19,477 bases of DNA from an uncultured bacterium (GCA_905215665.1 CAJMQR010000011.1:1-19477), one strand, 5' to 3'; counted from the first letter of the stretch, positions 8,373-15,297 are shown. Translations and numbers: made by a program. The notes: generated by a model from the sequence alone, not told the origin.

Positions 8373-9239
8373 TTATTTCTTTGAAGTCCAGCGTCCGGTC
8401 GCCCCGCAGGGCAGAACGAGTCCGGAATCCGTCACGGGAAGCCCCAGCTCATCCGATTCGGTATGCCCGCCGAAGCGCGGCGTAATGAGCGTATCCAGCA
8501 GGCAGGTCAGCACCGAGGGCGCCAGCCCCGTGGTATAGGAATTAAGAATAAAAAACAGGGGCTTGTCCGACAGAACGCCGGAAACCAGCTTTACAAAAGG
8601 ATACAGATCCTTTTCCAGCTTCCAAATCTCTCCCGAGGGGCCGCGGCCGTAGGAGGGCGGGTCCATGATGACCGCATCATAGCGGCGGCCGCGCCTGATC
8701 TCGCGCTCGACAAACTTGGCGCAGTCGTCCACGATCCAGCGGATCGGCGCCTCGCCCAGGCCGGAGGTGGCGGCGTTTTCCTTTGCCCACGCGACCATTC
8801 CCTTCGCGGCGTCCACATGGCACACGGACGCTCCCGCTGCGGCAGCCGCCAGCGTGGCACCGCCGGTGTAAGCGAAGAGGTTGAGCACGCTGACCGGCCG
8901 TCCCGCCGCGCGGATCGCCGCGTCGATAAAGTCCCAGTTCTCCGCCTGCTCCGGAAAAACGCCGGTGTGCTTAAAATTCATCGGCTTGACGTTAAAGGTC
9001 AGCTCGCGGTAATGGATCTGCCAGCGCTCCGGCAGACGGTTGCGCGACCACTGGCCGCCGCCGCTGTTGGAGCGGGCGTATTTCGCGTCGTATTCTCTCC
9101 AGCGGCGGTCGTTTCTGGGGGTAAACCAGATCACCTGGGGGTCGGGGCGAACCAGAATATAGCTGCCCCAACGCTCCAGCTTCTCTCCGTCCGAGGTGTC
9201 AAGCACCTCATAGTCTTTCCATTTTTCCGCTTTCCACAT
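8373..9239 (-). CDS. Class I SAM-dependent methyltransferase, RlmI/RlmK-like (COG1092 group)
   Basis: A 288-residue protein, shorter than RlmI because it lacks an obvious N-terminal PUA domain. The first 80 or so residues (aromatic-rich, WYIL/RWREYDAKYARSN region) precede a Rossmann methyltransferase domain. SAM-binding motif I is VLNLFAYTGG (118-127), followed by the acidic residue in VCHVDAAKG. Motif IV is DAVIMDPPSYGRG (188-200), the DPPS form common to rRNA and other nucleic acid methylases of this group. The likely substrate is 23S rRNA, but the exact base is not predictable. The GGAG before ATG 9239 has good spacing. It lies 24 bases after the PBP stop and 10 before ecfA1, so it belongs to the same transcript. 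Confidence 0.85.
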   Translation of the reverse strand: MWKAEKWKDYEVLDTSDGEKLERWGSYILVRPDPQVIWFTPRNDRRWREYDAKYARSNSGGGQWSRNRLPERWQIHYRELTFNVKPMNFKHTGVFPEQAENWDFIDAAIRAAGRPVSVLNLFAYTGGATLAAAAAGASVCHVDAAKGMVAWAKENAATSGLGEAPIRWIVDDCAKFVEREIRRGRRYDAVIMDPPSYGRGPSGEIWKLEKDLYPFVKLVSGVLSDKPLFFILNSYTTGLAPSVLTCLLDTLITPRFGGHTESDELGLPVTDSGLVLPCGATGRWTSKK

Positions 9240-9263
9240 GTGGACTCCGCTCCTGCTTGCGAT

Positions 9264-11834
9264 TTAATGCCACGGAAGGCCAGGCCAGCCGCCCCAGGAC
9301 GGCTCCGTAGGCTCCGTCGGCTCCGTGGGAAGCGTGGGAACCGTGGGCTTCGTATTTTCCTCCGTGTGGAGCTTGCACACGGCGTCCTCGTCCTTCTCGT
9401 TGTAGACGAAATCCGCGTCCTTGTTGACCTTCCAGTCTTCGTTATAGATCAGCTTGCCGACTTCCTCAATGGTATTTCCCTCAGCCAGATAGCAGTACTC
9501 ATTGGCAATTTTGCCGCTTTCCTTGCAGATCTTCACGAGCGTGTGGCAGGTGCATTTTGCCTTTGGCGCGTCGTCGTAGAACAGGCGCAGCGTTGTGACG
9601 CGGTTTGAGCCGTTGCGCACGTCTTTTTCGCAGGCCACATCCGCAAGCAGGCCGCAGTCCTCGCAGACCTTATAGCTGCCGACGCCGTCCGGCTGATAGA
9701 AGGAAGCGTATTCCAAATTCTCGTGCAGGGGCTGCATGACCTTCTTCCACATCACGACGGCGGGGTTCGTGTAAGAGCCGCTCAGGATAACCTGTTCCGG
9801 TTCATCATAACCACACCAGACCACAGCCGTGTAATAGGGCGTGTAGCCCGCAAACCAGCGATCCTGGTTGGAGGAGGTGGTGCCGGTCTTGCCGGCCACG
9901 CTCATGTTGCTCATACTCGCTGCGCTGCCGGTACCGTAGCTCGCGGCATTCTGCAGCATATAATTGATATAGAAGCTCGCCTTCTCGCCGATGGCGGTGT
10001 GGCTCTCCTGCGTGTTGTCCAGAATAAGCTCTCCGTTCTGGTTGACGACCTTGGTGTACAGTCTCGCCTCTCGGAATACGCCGTTATTGGGGAAGGTTGC
10101 AAACGCCTGCGCCATCTCCCGCACGGACACGCCGTGGGTCTGCTGGCCCAGCGCCAGCGGCGCCAGCGCAATGTCGGTGTAGTTCTTTCCGCCGATGGTC
10201 TCCTCCTCGACAAGAGACGTAATTCCCATCTTCTCGGTCAGGAATTTATAGCTGTTCATGACCCCCAGATCATTCAGGGTCTTGACGGAAATGGTGTTCA
10301 GGGAGCTGCTCAGGCCGCGCATGATGTTGCACAGGCCGCTGTAGGTTCTCGAATCGTTGAGGGGCCAGTTCCGGTCGTCGTACAGGGAGGAATCCTCGTA
10401 GACGCTGGCCGGAGTGATGATCCCCGCTTCCAGCGCGGGCGCATAGACCGAAATGGGCTTGAAGGAGGAGCCGGTGGGCAGCAGGCTCATGGTCGCACGG
10501 TTGTGAATCAGGCTGCCTTCCTTTTCTCCCACGCCGCCGGACATCGCGACAATATCGCCCGTAGCGTTGTCAATCAGGATGAGCGCAGACTGGAGCTGCT
10601 GCATACTGACCGTCTTGGGCACGTTATCCAGATTCTCGTACACGCGATCCACAATTGCCTGCGCGCGCGGATCATAATTGCAGTAGATCTTGTAGCCGCC
10701 GGTCATCAGCTTCATGGCGGCAGCCTTCTCGCTGTAACCGTATTTTTCGCACAGATCCTTCAGCACGTCGTTATAAACGGCGTCAACATAGTAGGAATAA
10801 TAGTGACTGTCGCTGACGGTGTAGTTCGGCGTCTCACAGTTCGGGCAGTAATAAACGCCGTCCTCCCCTTTCGTGTAATCCTCCTTGGTGCCCTCAAAGC
10901 CGCACTCGCTGCAGACATAGGTTGCCTCGTCGTAGGTGCCGTTGTGGAAGAACATTTCCTCGCTGGTCACAGCATCGTATTCCTCCTCGGTCTCGATGTA
11001 ACCCTGTTTGTACATCTCCTGCAGGATCGTAAGCTGACGCTTGCGGTTGTTCTTCTCGCTGATATAGGGGTCGTAGAGGGAGGGATTGTTGGTAATGCCG
11101 ATCAGGCTGGCACATTCGGCAGTGGAGAGCTCCGATACGTCCTTTCCGAAGTAGACGCGCGCCGCGCTCTGCACGCCGTAGCAGCCCTCGCCGAGATAAA
11201 TCGTGTTGAGATACCACTCCATGATCTCGTTCTTGGTATACATCTTTTCGGCGGCCAGCGCGCAGAAGATCTCCTGAACCTTTCGGTTGACCGTCACATC
11301 GTCCTCGTGGGTCAGGTTCTTGATCAACTGCTGCGTGATCGTGGAGGCACCGTAGGAGGAATCGCCGCCGGCAAAATTGGCAATGGCGGAAAGCGTTCGC
11401 AGCCAGTCCACGCCGTTATGCTCACGGAAGCGTTTATCCTCGATGGCGATGGTCGCGTTTACCATATCCACAGGAATCTTGTCATAGGAGACCCAGACGC
11501 GGTTTTCGGTCGTCTGAAGCTGCTGCAGCTCCCGTTCCTCCCCCGTCTCGGGGTCAATATAATAAATGAAAGAAGTCTGCGCCAGGGAAACGTTGTCCAG
11601 TTCCAGAGAATCCGCCGCCGCTTCTGCCGCGGGGATCACGTCCGTCTTCAGGTAGTCCTTCAGCTTCATCGCAAAAATGGAGCCGGCCACCGCACAGACC
11701 AGCAGAAACGTTCCGAAAGCCGCGAGCACAAAAAGCACCAGCTTCCCCAGCACGGCCAGCACGACACGGCCGATCCGCCACGCGATATGCAGCTTCTTTT
11801 CCTGATCGAATTCCTGTTTTTCCTTCTTTGCCAT
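9264..11834 (-). CDS. Class A penicillin-binding protein (bifunctional transglycosylase/transpeptidase) with zinc-ribbon-like insert
   Basis: An 856-residue PBP1A-type enzyme that polymerises lipid II and crosslinks peptidoglycan outside the cell. A short basic cytosolic tail is followed by a membrane anchor at about 22-56. The GT51 domain shows IEDKRFREHNGVDW with catalytic E132, GASTITQQLIKNL (162-174), and the second conserved block around 185-215. The transpeptidase domain has SSFK with nucleophile S456 and K459, SLN at 511-513 and KTGT at 649-652, all intact. Between the two domains lies an unusual segment with C308-x2-C311…C330-x2-C333. The C-terminal part (720-820) has eight further cysteines, and the tail is a PTEPTEPTEP linker ending in Gly/Pro/Trp. 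GGAGGTAACAG precedes ATG 11834. It is the promoter-proximal gene of the minus-strand operon. Confidence 0.95.
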   Translation of the reverse strand: MAKKEKQEFDQEKKLHIAWRIGRVVLAVLGKLVLFVLAAFGTFLLVCAVAGSIFAMKLKDYLKTDVIPAAEAAADSLELDNVSLAQTSFIYYIDPETGEERELQQLQTTENRVWVSYDKIPVDMVNATIAIEDKRFREHNGVDWLRTLSAIANFAGGDSSYGASTITQQLIKNLTHEDDVTVNRKVQEIFCALAAEKMYTKNEIMEWYLNTIYLGEGCYGVQSAARVYFGKDVSELSTAECASLIGITNNPSLYDPYISEKNNRKRQLTILQEMYKQGYIETEEEYDAVTSEEMFFHNGTYDEATYVCSECGFEGTKEDYTKGEDGVYYCPNCETPNYTVSDSHYYSYYVDAVYNDVLKDLCEKYGYSEKAAAMKLMTGGYKIYCNYDPRAQAIVDRVYENLDNVPKTVSMQQLQSALILIDNATGDIVAMSGGVGEKEGSLIHNRATMSLLPTGSSFKPISVYAPALEAGIITPASVYEDSSLYDDRNWPLNDSRTYSGLCNIMRGLSSSLNTISVKTLNDLGVMNSYKFLTEKMGITSLVEEETIGGKNYTDIALAPLALGQQTHGVSVREMAQAFATFPNNGVFREARLYTKVVNQNGELILDNTQESHTAIGEKASFYINYMLQNAASYGTGSAASMSNMSVAGKTGTTSSNQDRWFAGYTPYYTAVVWCGYDEPEQVILSGSYTNPAVVMWKKVMQPLHENLEYASFYQPDGVGSYKVCEDCGLLADVACEKDVRNGSNRVTTLRLFYDDAPKAKCTCHTLVKICKESGKIANEYCYLAEGNTIEEVGKLIYNEDWKVNKDADFVYNEKDEDAVCKLHTEENTKPTVPTLPTEPTEPTEPSWGGWPGLPWH

Positions 11835-11866
11835 CTGTTACCTCCGTTTATCTAAAACGTCGCCCG

Positions 11867-11878
11867 CGCAGCGCTGCG
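11867..11878. repeat. 12-bp perfect palindrome in the PBP operon leader
   Basis: CGCAGCGCTGCG reads the same on both strands. It lies between the predicted transcription start (near 11907) and the PBP ribosome binding site. It could be a dimeric repressor site or form a small RNA hairpin; nothing else in the window repeats it exactly. Confidence 0.4.
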
Positions 11879-11913
11879 GCAGGCATACCTGTCCAGTTTA
11901 CTTTTATTTAACT

Positions 11914-11922
11914 ATTATAACA
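11914..11922 (-). promoter_or_regulatory. Extended -10 promoter of the PBP-led operon
   Basis: On the minus strand the sequence is TGTTATAAT, a consensus extended -10 (TGnTATAAT), about 80 bases before the PBP start codon. A perfect TTGACA lies only 7 bases upstream of it, too close to serve as its -35, so recognition would depend on the TG extension. This is the only promoter-like signal before the long minus-strand gene string. Confidence 0.55.
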
Positions 11923-11950
11923 CGTCTGTCAATCTCCGGGGGCTTTATTT

Positions 11951-11979
11951 TTGCTAAAATCTTATTTTCGGGTTAAACT
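11951..11979 (+). promoter_or_regulatory. Possible promoter of the BofC-like gene
   Basis: TTGCTA (11951-11956) and TAAACT (11974-11979) are separated by 17 bases and sit 20 bases before the ATG. Each hexamer matches consensus at four positions. It would be divergent to the PBP promoter. Confidence 0.35.
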
Positions 11980-11998
11980 ACCGGAGGGTGGATTTCGG

Positions 11999-12265
11999 AT
12001 GTTTCGCAGATTATTGAGCTTTCTGCTGCCTGCGCTGATGATCTGGTATTTTTGTGCGGTTTCCTACGCCGCAGCCCCGCCGGAGTACTATCTCGTCGGC
12101 CTGGATGGATACGTCGCCGTGGTAACGCAGGAAGGTCTTGTATACTGCGTGACGGACACGCCACTGTCTGCCCTGCCGCCCGCAGATCAGGAAACAATCC
12201 ACAGGGGCTTTCCCTGTGCGGACAGAGCCGCGCTCGACCGGGCGCTGGAAAATTTTTGTTCCTGA
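11999..12265 (+). CDS. Small exported protein with BofC C-terminal-like domain
   Basis: An 88-residue protein. Residues 4-25 form a basic-then-hydrophobic signal sequence or anchor, ending in VSYAAA, which could be cleaved. The rest, EYYLVGLDGYVAVV…VTDTPLSALPPADQETIHRG…ALENFCS, follows the pattern seen in many clostridial short proteins annotated as BofC C-terminal domain. In that pattern a YLL..Y.G.IAVF strand is followed by T.V.VS.LPE.D...L..GI and a final EDYCS-like end. In Bacillus, BofC tunes sporulation checkpoint proteolysis between forespore and mother cell; whether this short homologue does so is unknown. I chose the ATG at 11999 with GGAGGG upstream; a TTG at 11951 overlaps the promoter. 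Three cysteines lie in the mature part. Confidence 0.7.
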   Translation: MFRRLLSFLLPALMIWYFCAVSYAAAPPEYYLVGLDGYVAVVTQEGLVYCVTDTPLSALPPADQETIHRGFPCADRAALDRALENFCS

Positions 12266-12286
12266 CCCGCTTGCAACTTTTTTCTC

Positions 12287-12315
12287 TTGATTTTCCGGAG
12301 GGATGCCGTTACAAT
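12287..12315 (+). promoter_or_regulatory. Promoter of the DUF1292 gene (possibly also 6S RNA)
   Basis: TTGATT (12287-12292), a 17-base spacer and TACAAT (12310-12315) make a near-consensus vegetative promoter. The predicted start is near 12322, about 26 bases before the GTG of the DUF1292 gene and just ahead of its AAAGGAGGT site. Confidence 0.7.
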
Positions 12316-12347
12316 AGAGGCAGAAAGATCGCAAAGGAGGTCCTTCC

Positions 12348-12629
12348 GTGGATCAGGAATATGACGTCATTTCCATCACCGACGAGGACGGCGTCGAATA
12401 TGAGCTGGAGATTCTCTCCACCGTGACCTATCGGGGCGCCGAATATCTGGCGCTCACTCCCGCCGACGCGCCGGAGGATGCAGAGGAAGTGGAGGTCAGC
12501 ATTCTCAAGTCCGTCACGGAGGACGGCGAGCCGCTTCTGGTCGCCGTTGAGGACGAGGAGGAGCTGGAGGCCGTCTACGGACTGCTGATGGACTCGCTCT
12601 ACGAGGACGAAGAAGAGCCTCTGTCCTAA
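12348..12629 (+). CDS. DUF1292 domain-containing acidic protein
   Basis: A 93-residue, strongly acidic, cysteine-free protein related to the YrzB/DUF1292 family of unknown function. The pattern D-V-I-S-I-T-D-E-D-G-V-E-Y-E-L-E-I-L followed by Y-R-G-A-E-Y-L-A-L-T-P and a later V-E-D-E-E-E-L-E-A-V-Y is typical. These residues would form a beta-rich fold with an acidic C-terminal helix. In many Firmicutes the gene lies next to ruvX; here ruvX is about 3.5 kb away on the other strand. The start is GTG at 12348, set by AAAGGAGGT eight bases upstream. It has its own strong promoter, and a 6S-like RNA follows 26 bases after its stop. No terminator lies between them. Confidence 0.85.
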   Translation: MDQEYDVISITDEDGVEYELEILSTVTYRGAEYLALTPADAPEDAEEVEVSILKSVTEDGEPLLVAVEDEEELEAVYGLLMDSLYEDEEEPLS

Positions 12630-12654
12630 AGGACGCTTGCCATACTGTAAAGGT

Positions 12655-12853
12655 TCCCTGCGGGGTACGTGATAGCTCCCTTTAAACCCACATCATATCT
12701 CAGGGATGTCGGACTTCTGTCTCGGATTGCAGGCCTCCCGTCCCGGCTTTGACCGAGGATGGACGTTGGAAGCAGCTAAGATACAGAGAGACAACCCACC
12801 TGCCGTTTCGTGCAGGTTATAATTGGAGTTACACGGCCTTCGCGGGGGTTTTT
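12655..12853 (+). ncRNA. ssrS: 6S RNA
   Basis: About 200 nt of non-coding sequence fold by eye into one long interrupted rod, as expected for 6S RNA, which mimics an open promoter and binds the housekeeping RNA polymerase. The closing stem pairs 12655-12665 with 12837-12848. It continues as CGTG(A)TAGCTCC (12668-12679) with GGAGTTACACG (12825-12835), including one bulge and one G-T pair. A bubble region contains a side hairpin ACCTGC/GCAGGT (12798-12803 with 12812-12817). The distal arm pairs CTTC with GAAG (12714-12717/12769-12772), CTCGG with CCGAG (12721-12725/12753-12757), and AGGCC with GGCTT (12731-12735/12745-12749). TTTTT follows directly at 12849. I see no good separate promoter, so it may be processed from the DUF1292 transcript. 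A GGAAGCAGC stretch recalls SRP RNA, but the loop geometry does not fit. Confidence 0.75.
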
Positions 12854-12876
12854 ACTGCCGGTTTTTTTCATTATCT

Positions 12877-12930
12877 CGGATTGCTTCACGGGCTGCATGA
12901 AAAATCTGTGAACAATCCGAAACTTTTTTT
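12877..12930 (+). terminator. Intrinsic terminator after the 6S RNA
   Basis: CGGATTG (12877-12883) pairs with CAATCCG (12913-12919), and TTCAC with GTGAA inside it after a single bulged C. This gives a 12-bp stem with an 18-base loop. AAAC and seven T follow (12924-12930). It separates the DUF1292/6S unit from the foldase promoter. Confidence 0.75.
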
Positions 12931-12950
12931 GTCATTTTTCCCGTTGCCCC

Positions 12951-12979
12951 TTGAAAGGCGGCGGTTTTCACGTTATAAT
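12951..12979 (+). promoter_or_regulatory. Promoter of the foldase gene
   Basis: TTGAAA (12951-12956), a 17-base spacer and a perfect TATAAT (12974-12979). The predicted start near 12986 leaves a 5' leader of about 55 bases. Confidence 0.85.
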
Positions 12980-12995
12980 GACTGGTGCTATATTC

Positions 12996-13020
12996 CCGGG
13001 CGTACCGCCCGGTGATCACC
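12996..13020 (+). promoter_or_regulatory. Leader hairpin and overlapping palindrome before the foldase gene
   Basis: CCGGGCG-TAC-CGCCCGG (12996-13012) is a perfect 7-bp hairpin without a T run, and GGTGATCACC (13011-13020) is a perfect palindrome overlapping its end by two bases. Both lie in the predicted 5' leader between promoter and ribosome binding site. They may stabilise the mRNA or bind a regulator; no function can be assigned. Confidence 0.4.
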
Positions 13021-13041
13021 CACGAATGAGAGGTTATAATT

Positions 13042-14517
13042 ATGAGTGCTTCCCGTGAAAGAAAGAAGCGTATTGCTTCCGAGCAGCCCGCCGCCGGACA
13101 ACCCGCCGCAAAAAAGAAGCTGTCCGAGGGTCTGCTTCTTGCCGTTGCAGTGTTTCTTGTTCTGGCCATTGTTTTCGGCAGCATTGCGATCTACCGCGTC
13201 TACTGGCGTCATGCCACCGTCCTGACGGTTGGCGAGCACGAGGTTTCCACGGTCGAATTCAACTTTTTCTTCAACAGCGCGGTCAACGAGCTGGTAAATA
13301 CTTACGGTTCCTATCTCTCCCTGCTGGGAATGGATCCCTCCGTCCCGCTGACGCAGCAGAACGCCCCCGGCACACAGGAGGACGCCGAGCCGCAGACCTG
13401 GGCCGCCTATCTGGCCGACAGCGCCAAGACCACTGCCGTCAATTATTACACTGTCTGCGACGCGGCTGCCGAGGCCGGCTTTGCCCTCTCGCAGGAACAG
13501 CTCGATGAGATTGAGAGCCAGATCTCCTCTATCTCCACCTATGCCACCCTCTATGGCACGAATGCGGATCAATACATTGAGAATATGTACGGCAGCGGCT
13601 GCGATCTGGACGGCTACCGCGATTTCCTGACGCTCTCCTATACCTATTCCGCTTACATCAGCTCTCTGGAATATACGGATGAGGAGATTGCGGCGCGCTA
13701 CGACAAGGATCCTACCGAATTTGACTCTGTCAGCTTTGAGCTGTATACCGCAAGCGCCTCCAATTACGCCGGCAAAAATGACGACGGCACAGCTGCCGAG
13801 ATCACGGATGAGGATCGCGCAGCCGCCAAGGCCGCCGCGGACACCATGACCGCGAATTTCATCCACAACAGCAAGGTTGTGGACTATACCGAGCAGTCCA
13901 AGGCTTCCGTCACCAGCTCCATCGGCGAAGAAGCCGCGAACTGGCTCTTTGACGCCTCCACCGCCGAAGGCAGCGTCAAGCAGTTTGAAACGGAGAACAC
14001 CTATTACGTCGTGCGCTTCGGCTCCCGTACCGACAATGACTACCAGACTGTCAACGCCATGCAGATCTATATCAAGAACGATACGGAGGAAGTCGAGGAA
14101 GGCGAGCAGACCGCAGCGGAACGTCTGGCCGCCGTACTTGAGTCTCTGGAAAAGGACTCCTCCGAGGAGAACTTCCAGTCTCTGATCACCTCCTATTCCG
14201 ACAATACCAACAGCAGCACCTACACGCGCGCCGCGCACAAGAGCGTCAGCAATCAGGAAGTCAACGAGTGGCTCTTTGACGGCAAGCGTACCGAGGGCGA
14301 ATACAAGACCTTTGAGACCTCCGAGGGAGCCTATGTTGTGCTGTTCCAAAGCTATGACAAGACCTATAAGGACCTTCTCGTCAGCAACACCCTGACGAAC
14401 GAATGGTTTGAGGCACTCACCGGCGACGTCGCCTACACCTATAACGCCGATAATGCCATGCACTGCCATGTGGATTTCGCCGTCGGCGAGGTCTACAACC
14501 TCAGCAGCAACGGCTAA
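13042..14517 (+). CDS. Membrane-anchored PrsA/SurA-like peptidyl-prolyl isomerase family protein
   Basis: A 491-residue protein with a lysine- and arginine-rich cytosolic start, one transmembrane helix at about 30-51, and a large extracytoplasmic part. It follows the SurA/PrsA plan: an N-terminal chaperone-like helical region (60-225, with the ALSQEQLDEIESQ and YTDEEIAARYDKD elements seen in this family), then two parvulin-like modules. The modules end in matching text: NWLFDASTAEG…VKQFET…YYVVRF (300-326) and NEWLFDGKRTEG…YKTFET…YVVLF (409-435). Classical rotamase active-site residues are not evident, so it may act mainly as a holdase/foldase for exported proteins. There is no lipobox, unlike PrsA lipoproteins. 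GAGAGGT precedes the ATG. Transcription starts at a consensus promoter and ends at a strong terminator. Confidence 0.8.
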   Translation: MSASRERKKRIASEQPAAGQPAAKKKLSEGLLLAVAVFLVLAIVFGSIAIYRVYWRHATVLTVGEHEVSTVEFNFFFNSAVNELVNTYGSYLSLLGMDPSVPLTQQNAPGTQEDAEPQTWAAYLADSAKTTAVNYYTVCDAAAEAGFALSQEQLDEIESQISSISTYATLYGTNADQYIENMYGSGCDLDGYRDFLTLSYTYSAYISSLEYTDEEIAARYDKDPTEFDSVSFELYTASASNYAGKNDDGTAAEITDEDRAAAKAAADTMTANFIHNSKVVDYTEQSKASVTSSIGEEAANWLFDASTAEGSVKQFETENTYYVVRFGSRTDNDYQTVNAMQIYIKNDTEEVEEGEQTAAERLAAVLESLEKDSSEENFQSLITSYSDNTNSSTYTRAAHKSVSNQEVNEWLFDGKRTEGEYKTFETSEGAYVVLFQSYDKTYKDLLVSNTLTNEWFEALTGDVAYTYNADNAMHCHVDFAVGEVYNLSSNG

Positions 14518-14531
14518 ACTGCGTATCATCT

Positions 14532-14563
14532 AAAATGGGCGCTGTTCTCAGCGCCCATTTTTT
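14532..14563 (+). terminator. Intrinsic terminator after the foldase gene
   Basis: AAAATGGGCGCTG (14532-14544) pairs perfectly with CAGCGCCCATTTT (14549-14561) around a TTCT loop and ends in a run of six T. It begins 14 bases after the stop codon. Confidence 0.92.
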
Positions 14564-14579
14564 ACGGAGGAAGGGAACA

Positions 14580-15293
14580 ATGCAGGATTTTCTGATCCGC
14601 GAGGAAATGATGTTCGGCCCGCAGGCCGTGCAGAAGCTGCAGAGCAAACACGTCATCGTTTTCGGCATCGGCGGCGTGGGAAGCTATGCCGTCGAAGCGC
14701 TGGCCCGCGCCGGGGTGGGCGCGCTGACACTGGTGGACAACGACACCGTGGGGCTCTCCAATCTCAACCGCCAGCTCTGCGCCCTGCGTTCGACCATAGG
14801 GCAATACAAGTCCGATGTGATGGCGGCGCGCGTGCTCGATATCAATCCCGACTGTGCCGTCCGTTCCCTGCCTCTGCTCTACAATGAGGAAAACAAGGCG
14901 GCCTTCTTTGACCGGAAATACGATTATATCATCGACGCCATTGATCTCGTCTCCTGCAAATTGAGCCTGATCCAGAACGCAAAAGCGCTGGGGCTGCCGA
15001 TCATCAGCGCCATGGGGACGGGCAATAAGCTCGATCCCACGCAGTTTCGCATTACGGATCTCTCCGAAACCAGCGGCTGCCATCTGGCGCGCATCATGCG
15101 GCGCGAGCTGAAGGCGCGCGGTATCCTGCACCACACGGTTCTGTACAGTCAGGAGCCGCCGCAGAAACCAATGGAATTGGAGCCGCCTCCTCCCGGACGT
15201 CGTGCGGTTCCTGCCTCCGTGTCCTGGACGCCCTCCTGCGCCGGACTGATGCTGGCAGGGTATGTCGTACAGGAACTCATCCGGCATGAATAA
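14580..15293 (+). CDS. tcdA: tRNA threonylcarbamoyladenosine dehydratase TcdA
   Basis: A 237-residue E1-like ThiF/MoeB-fold enzyme. TcdA (CsdL/YgdL) uses ATP to dehydrate and cyclise t6A37 in ANN-decoding tRNAs to ct6A. The ATP-binding loop is GIGGVGS (29-35), followed by LVDNDTVGLSNLNRQ (51-65), whose acidic and Arg residues bind nucleotide and magnesium. MGTGNK (145-150) and SDV/ITDLSETSGCHLAR are also family features. The length matches YgdL, which lacks the C-terminal ubiquitin-like-protein-binding parts of MoeB/UBA1. I chose the ATG at 14580, preceded by GGAGGAAGGGAACA; the open frame extends upstream only through the terminator. It sits 16 bases after the terminator, so either readthrough or a promoter inside the foldase gene must supply its mRNA. 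Confidence 0.93.
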   Translation: MQDFLIREEMMFGPQAVQKLQSKHVIVFGIGGVGSYAVEALARAGVGALTLVDNDTVGLSNLNRQLCALRSTIGQYKSDVMAARVLDINPDCAVRSLPLLYNEENKAAFFDRKYDYIIDAIDLVSCKLSLIQNAKALGLPIISAMGTGNKLDPTQFRITDLSETSGCHLARIMRRELKARGILHHTVLYSQEPPQKPMELEPPPPGRRAVPASVSWTPSCAGLMLAGYVVQELIRHE

Positions 15294-15297
15294 ACTG

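Noticed and set aside
9723..11855. A very long open frame (about 710 codons) on the plus strand opposite the PBP gene, and a similar 593-codon one at 5046-6827
   Set aside because: Both are antisense shadows caused by codon bias in GC-rich genes; the minus-strand products have complete family motifs and good ribosome binding sites, while the shadow proteins have no recognisable features.
11914..11932. TTGACA and TATAAT as one classical promoter on the minus strand
   Set aside because: The spacer is 7 bases, far from the needed 16-18; only the extended -10 is kept as a signal.
12761..12790. GGAAGCAGC suggesting a signal recognition particle RNA
   Set aside because: The SRP helix 8 needs a GGAA tetraloop and a facing GUCAGG strand; here the opposite strand and loop do not fit, whereas the whole region folds as a 6S rod.
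12749..13015. An 88-codon frame covering the 3' half of the 6S-like RNA and the foldase promoter
   Set aside because: It starts with no ribosome binding site, runs through a terminator hairpin and a consensus promoter, and its product resembles nothing known.
13035..13040. TATAAT just before the foldase start codon as a second promoter
   Set aside because: It lies one base before the ATG, so any start would fall inside the gene; the real promoter at 12951-12979 has both boxes with correct spacing.
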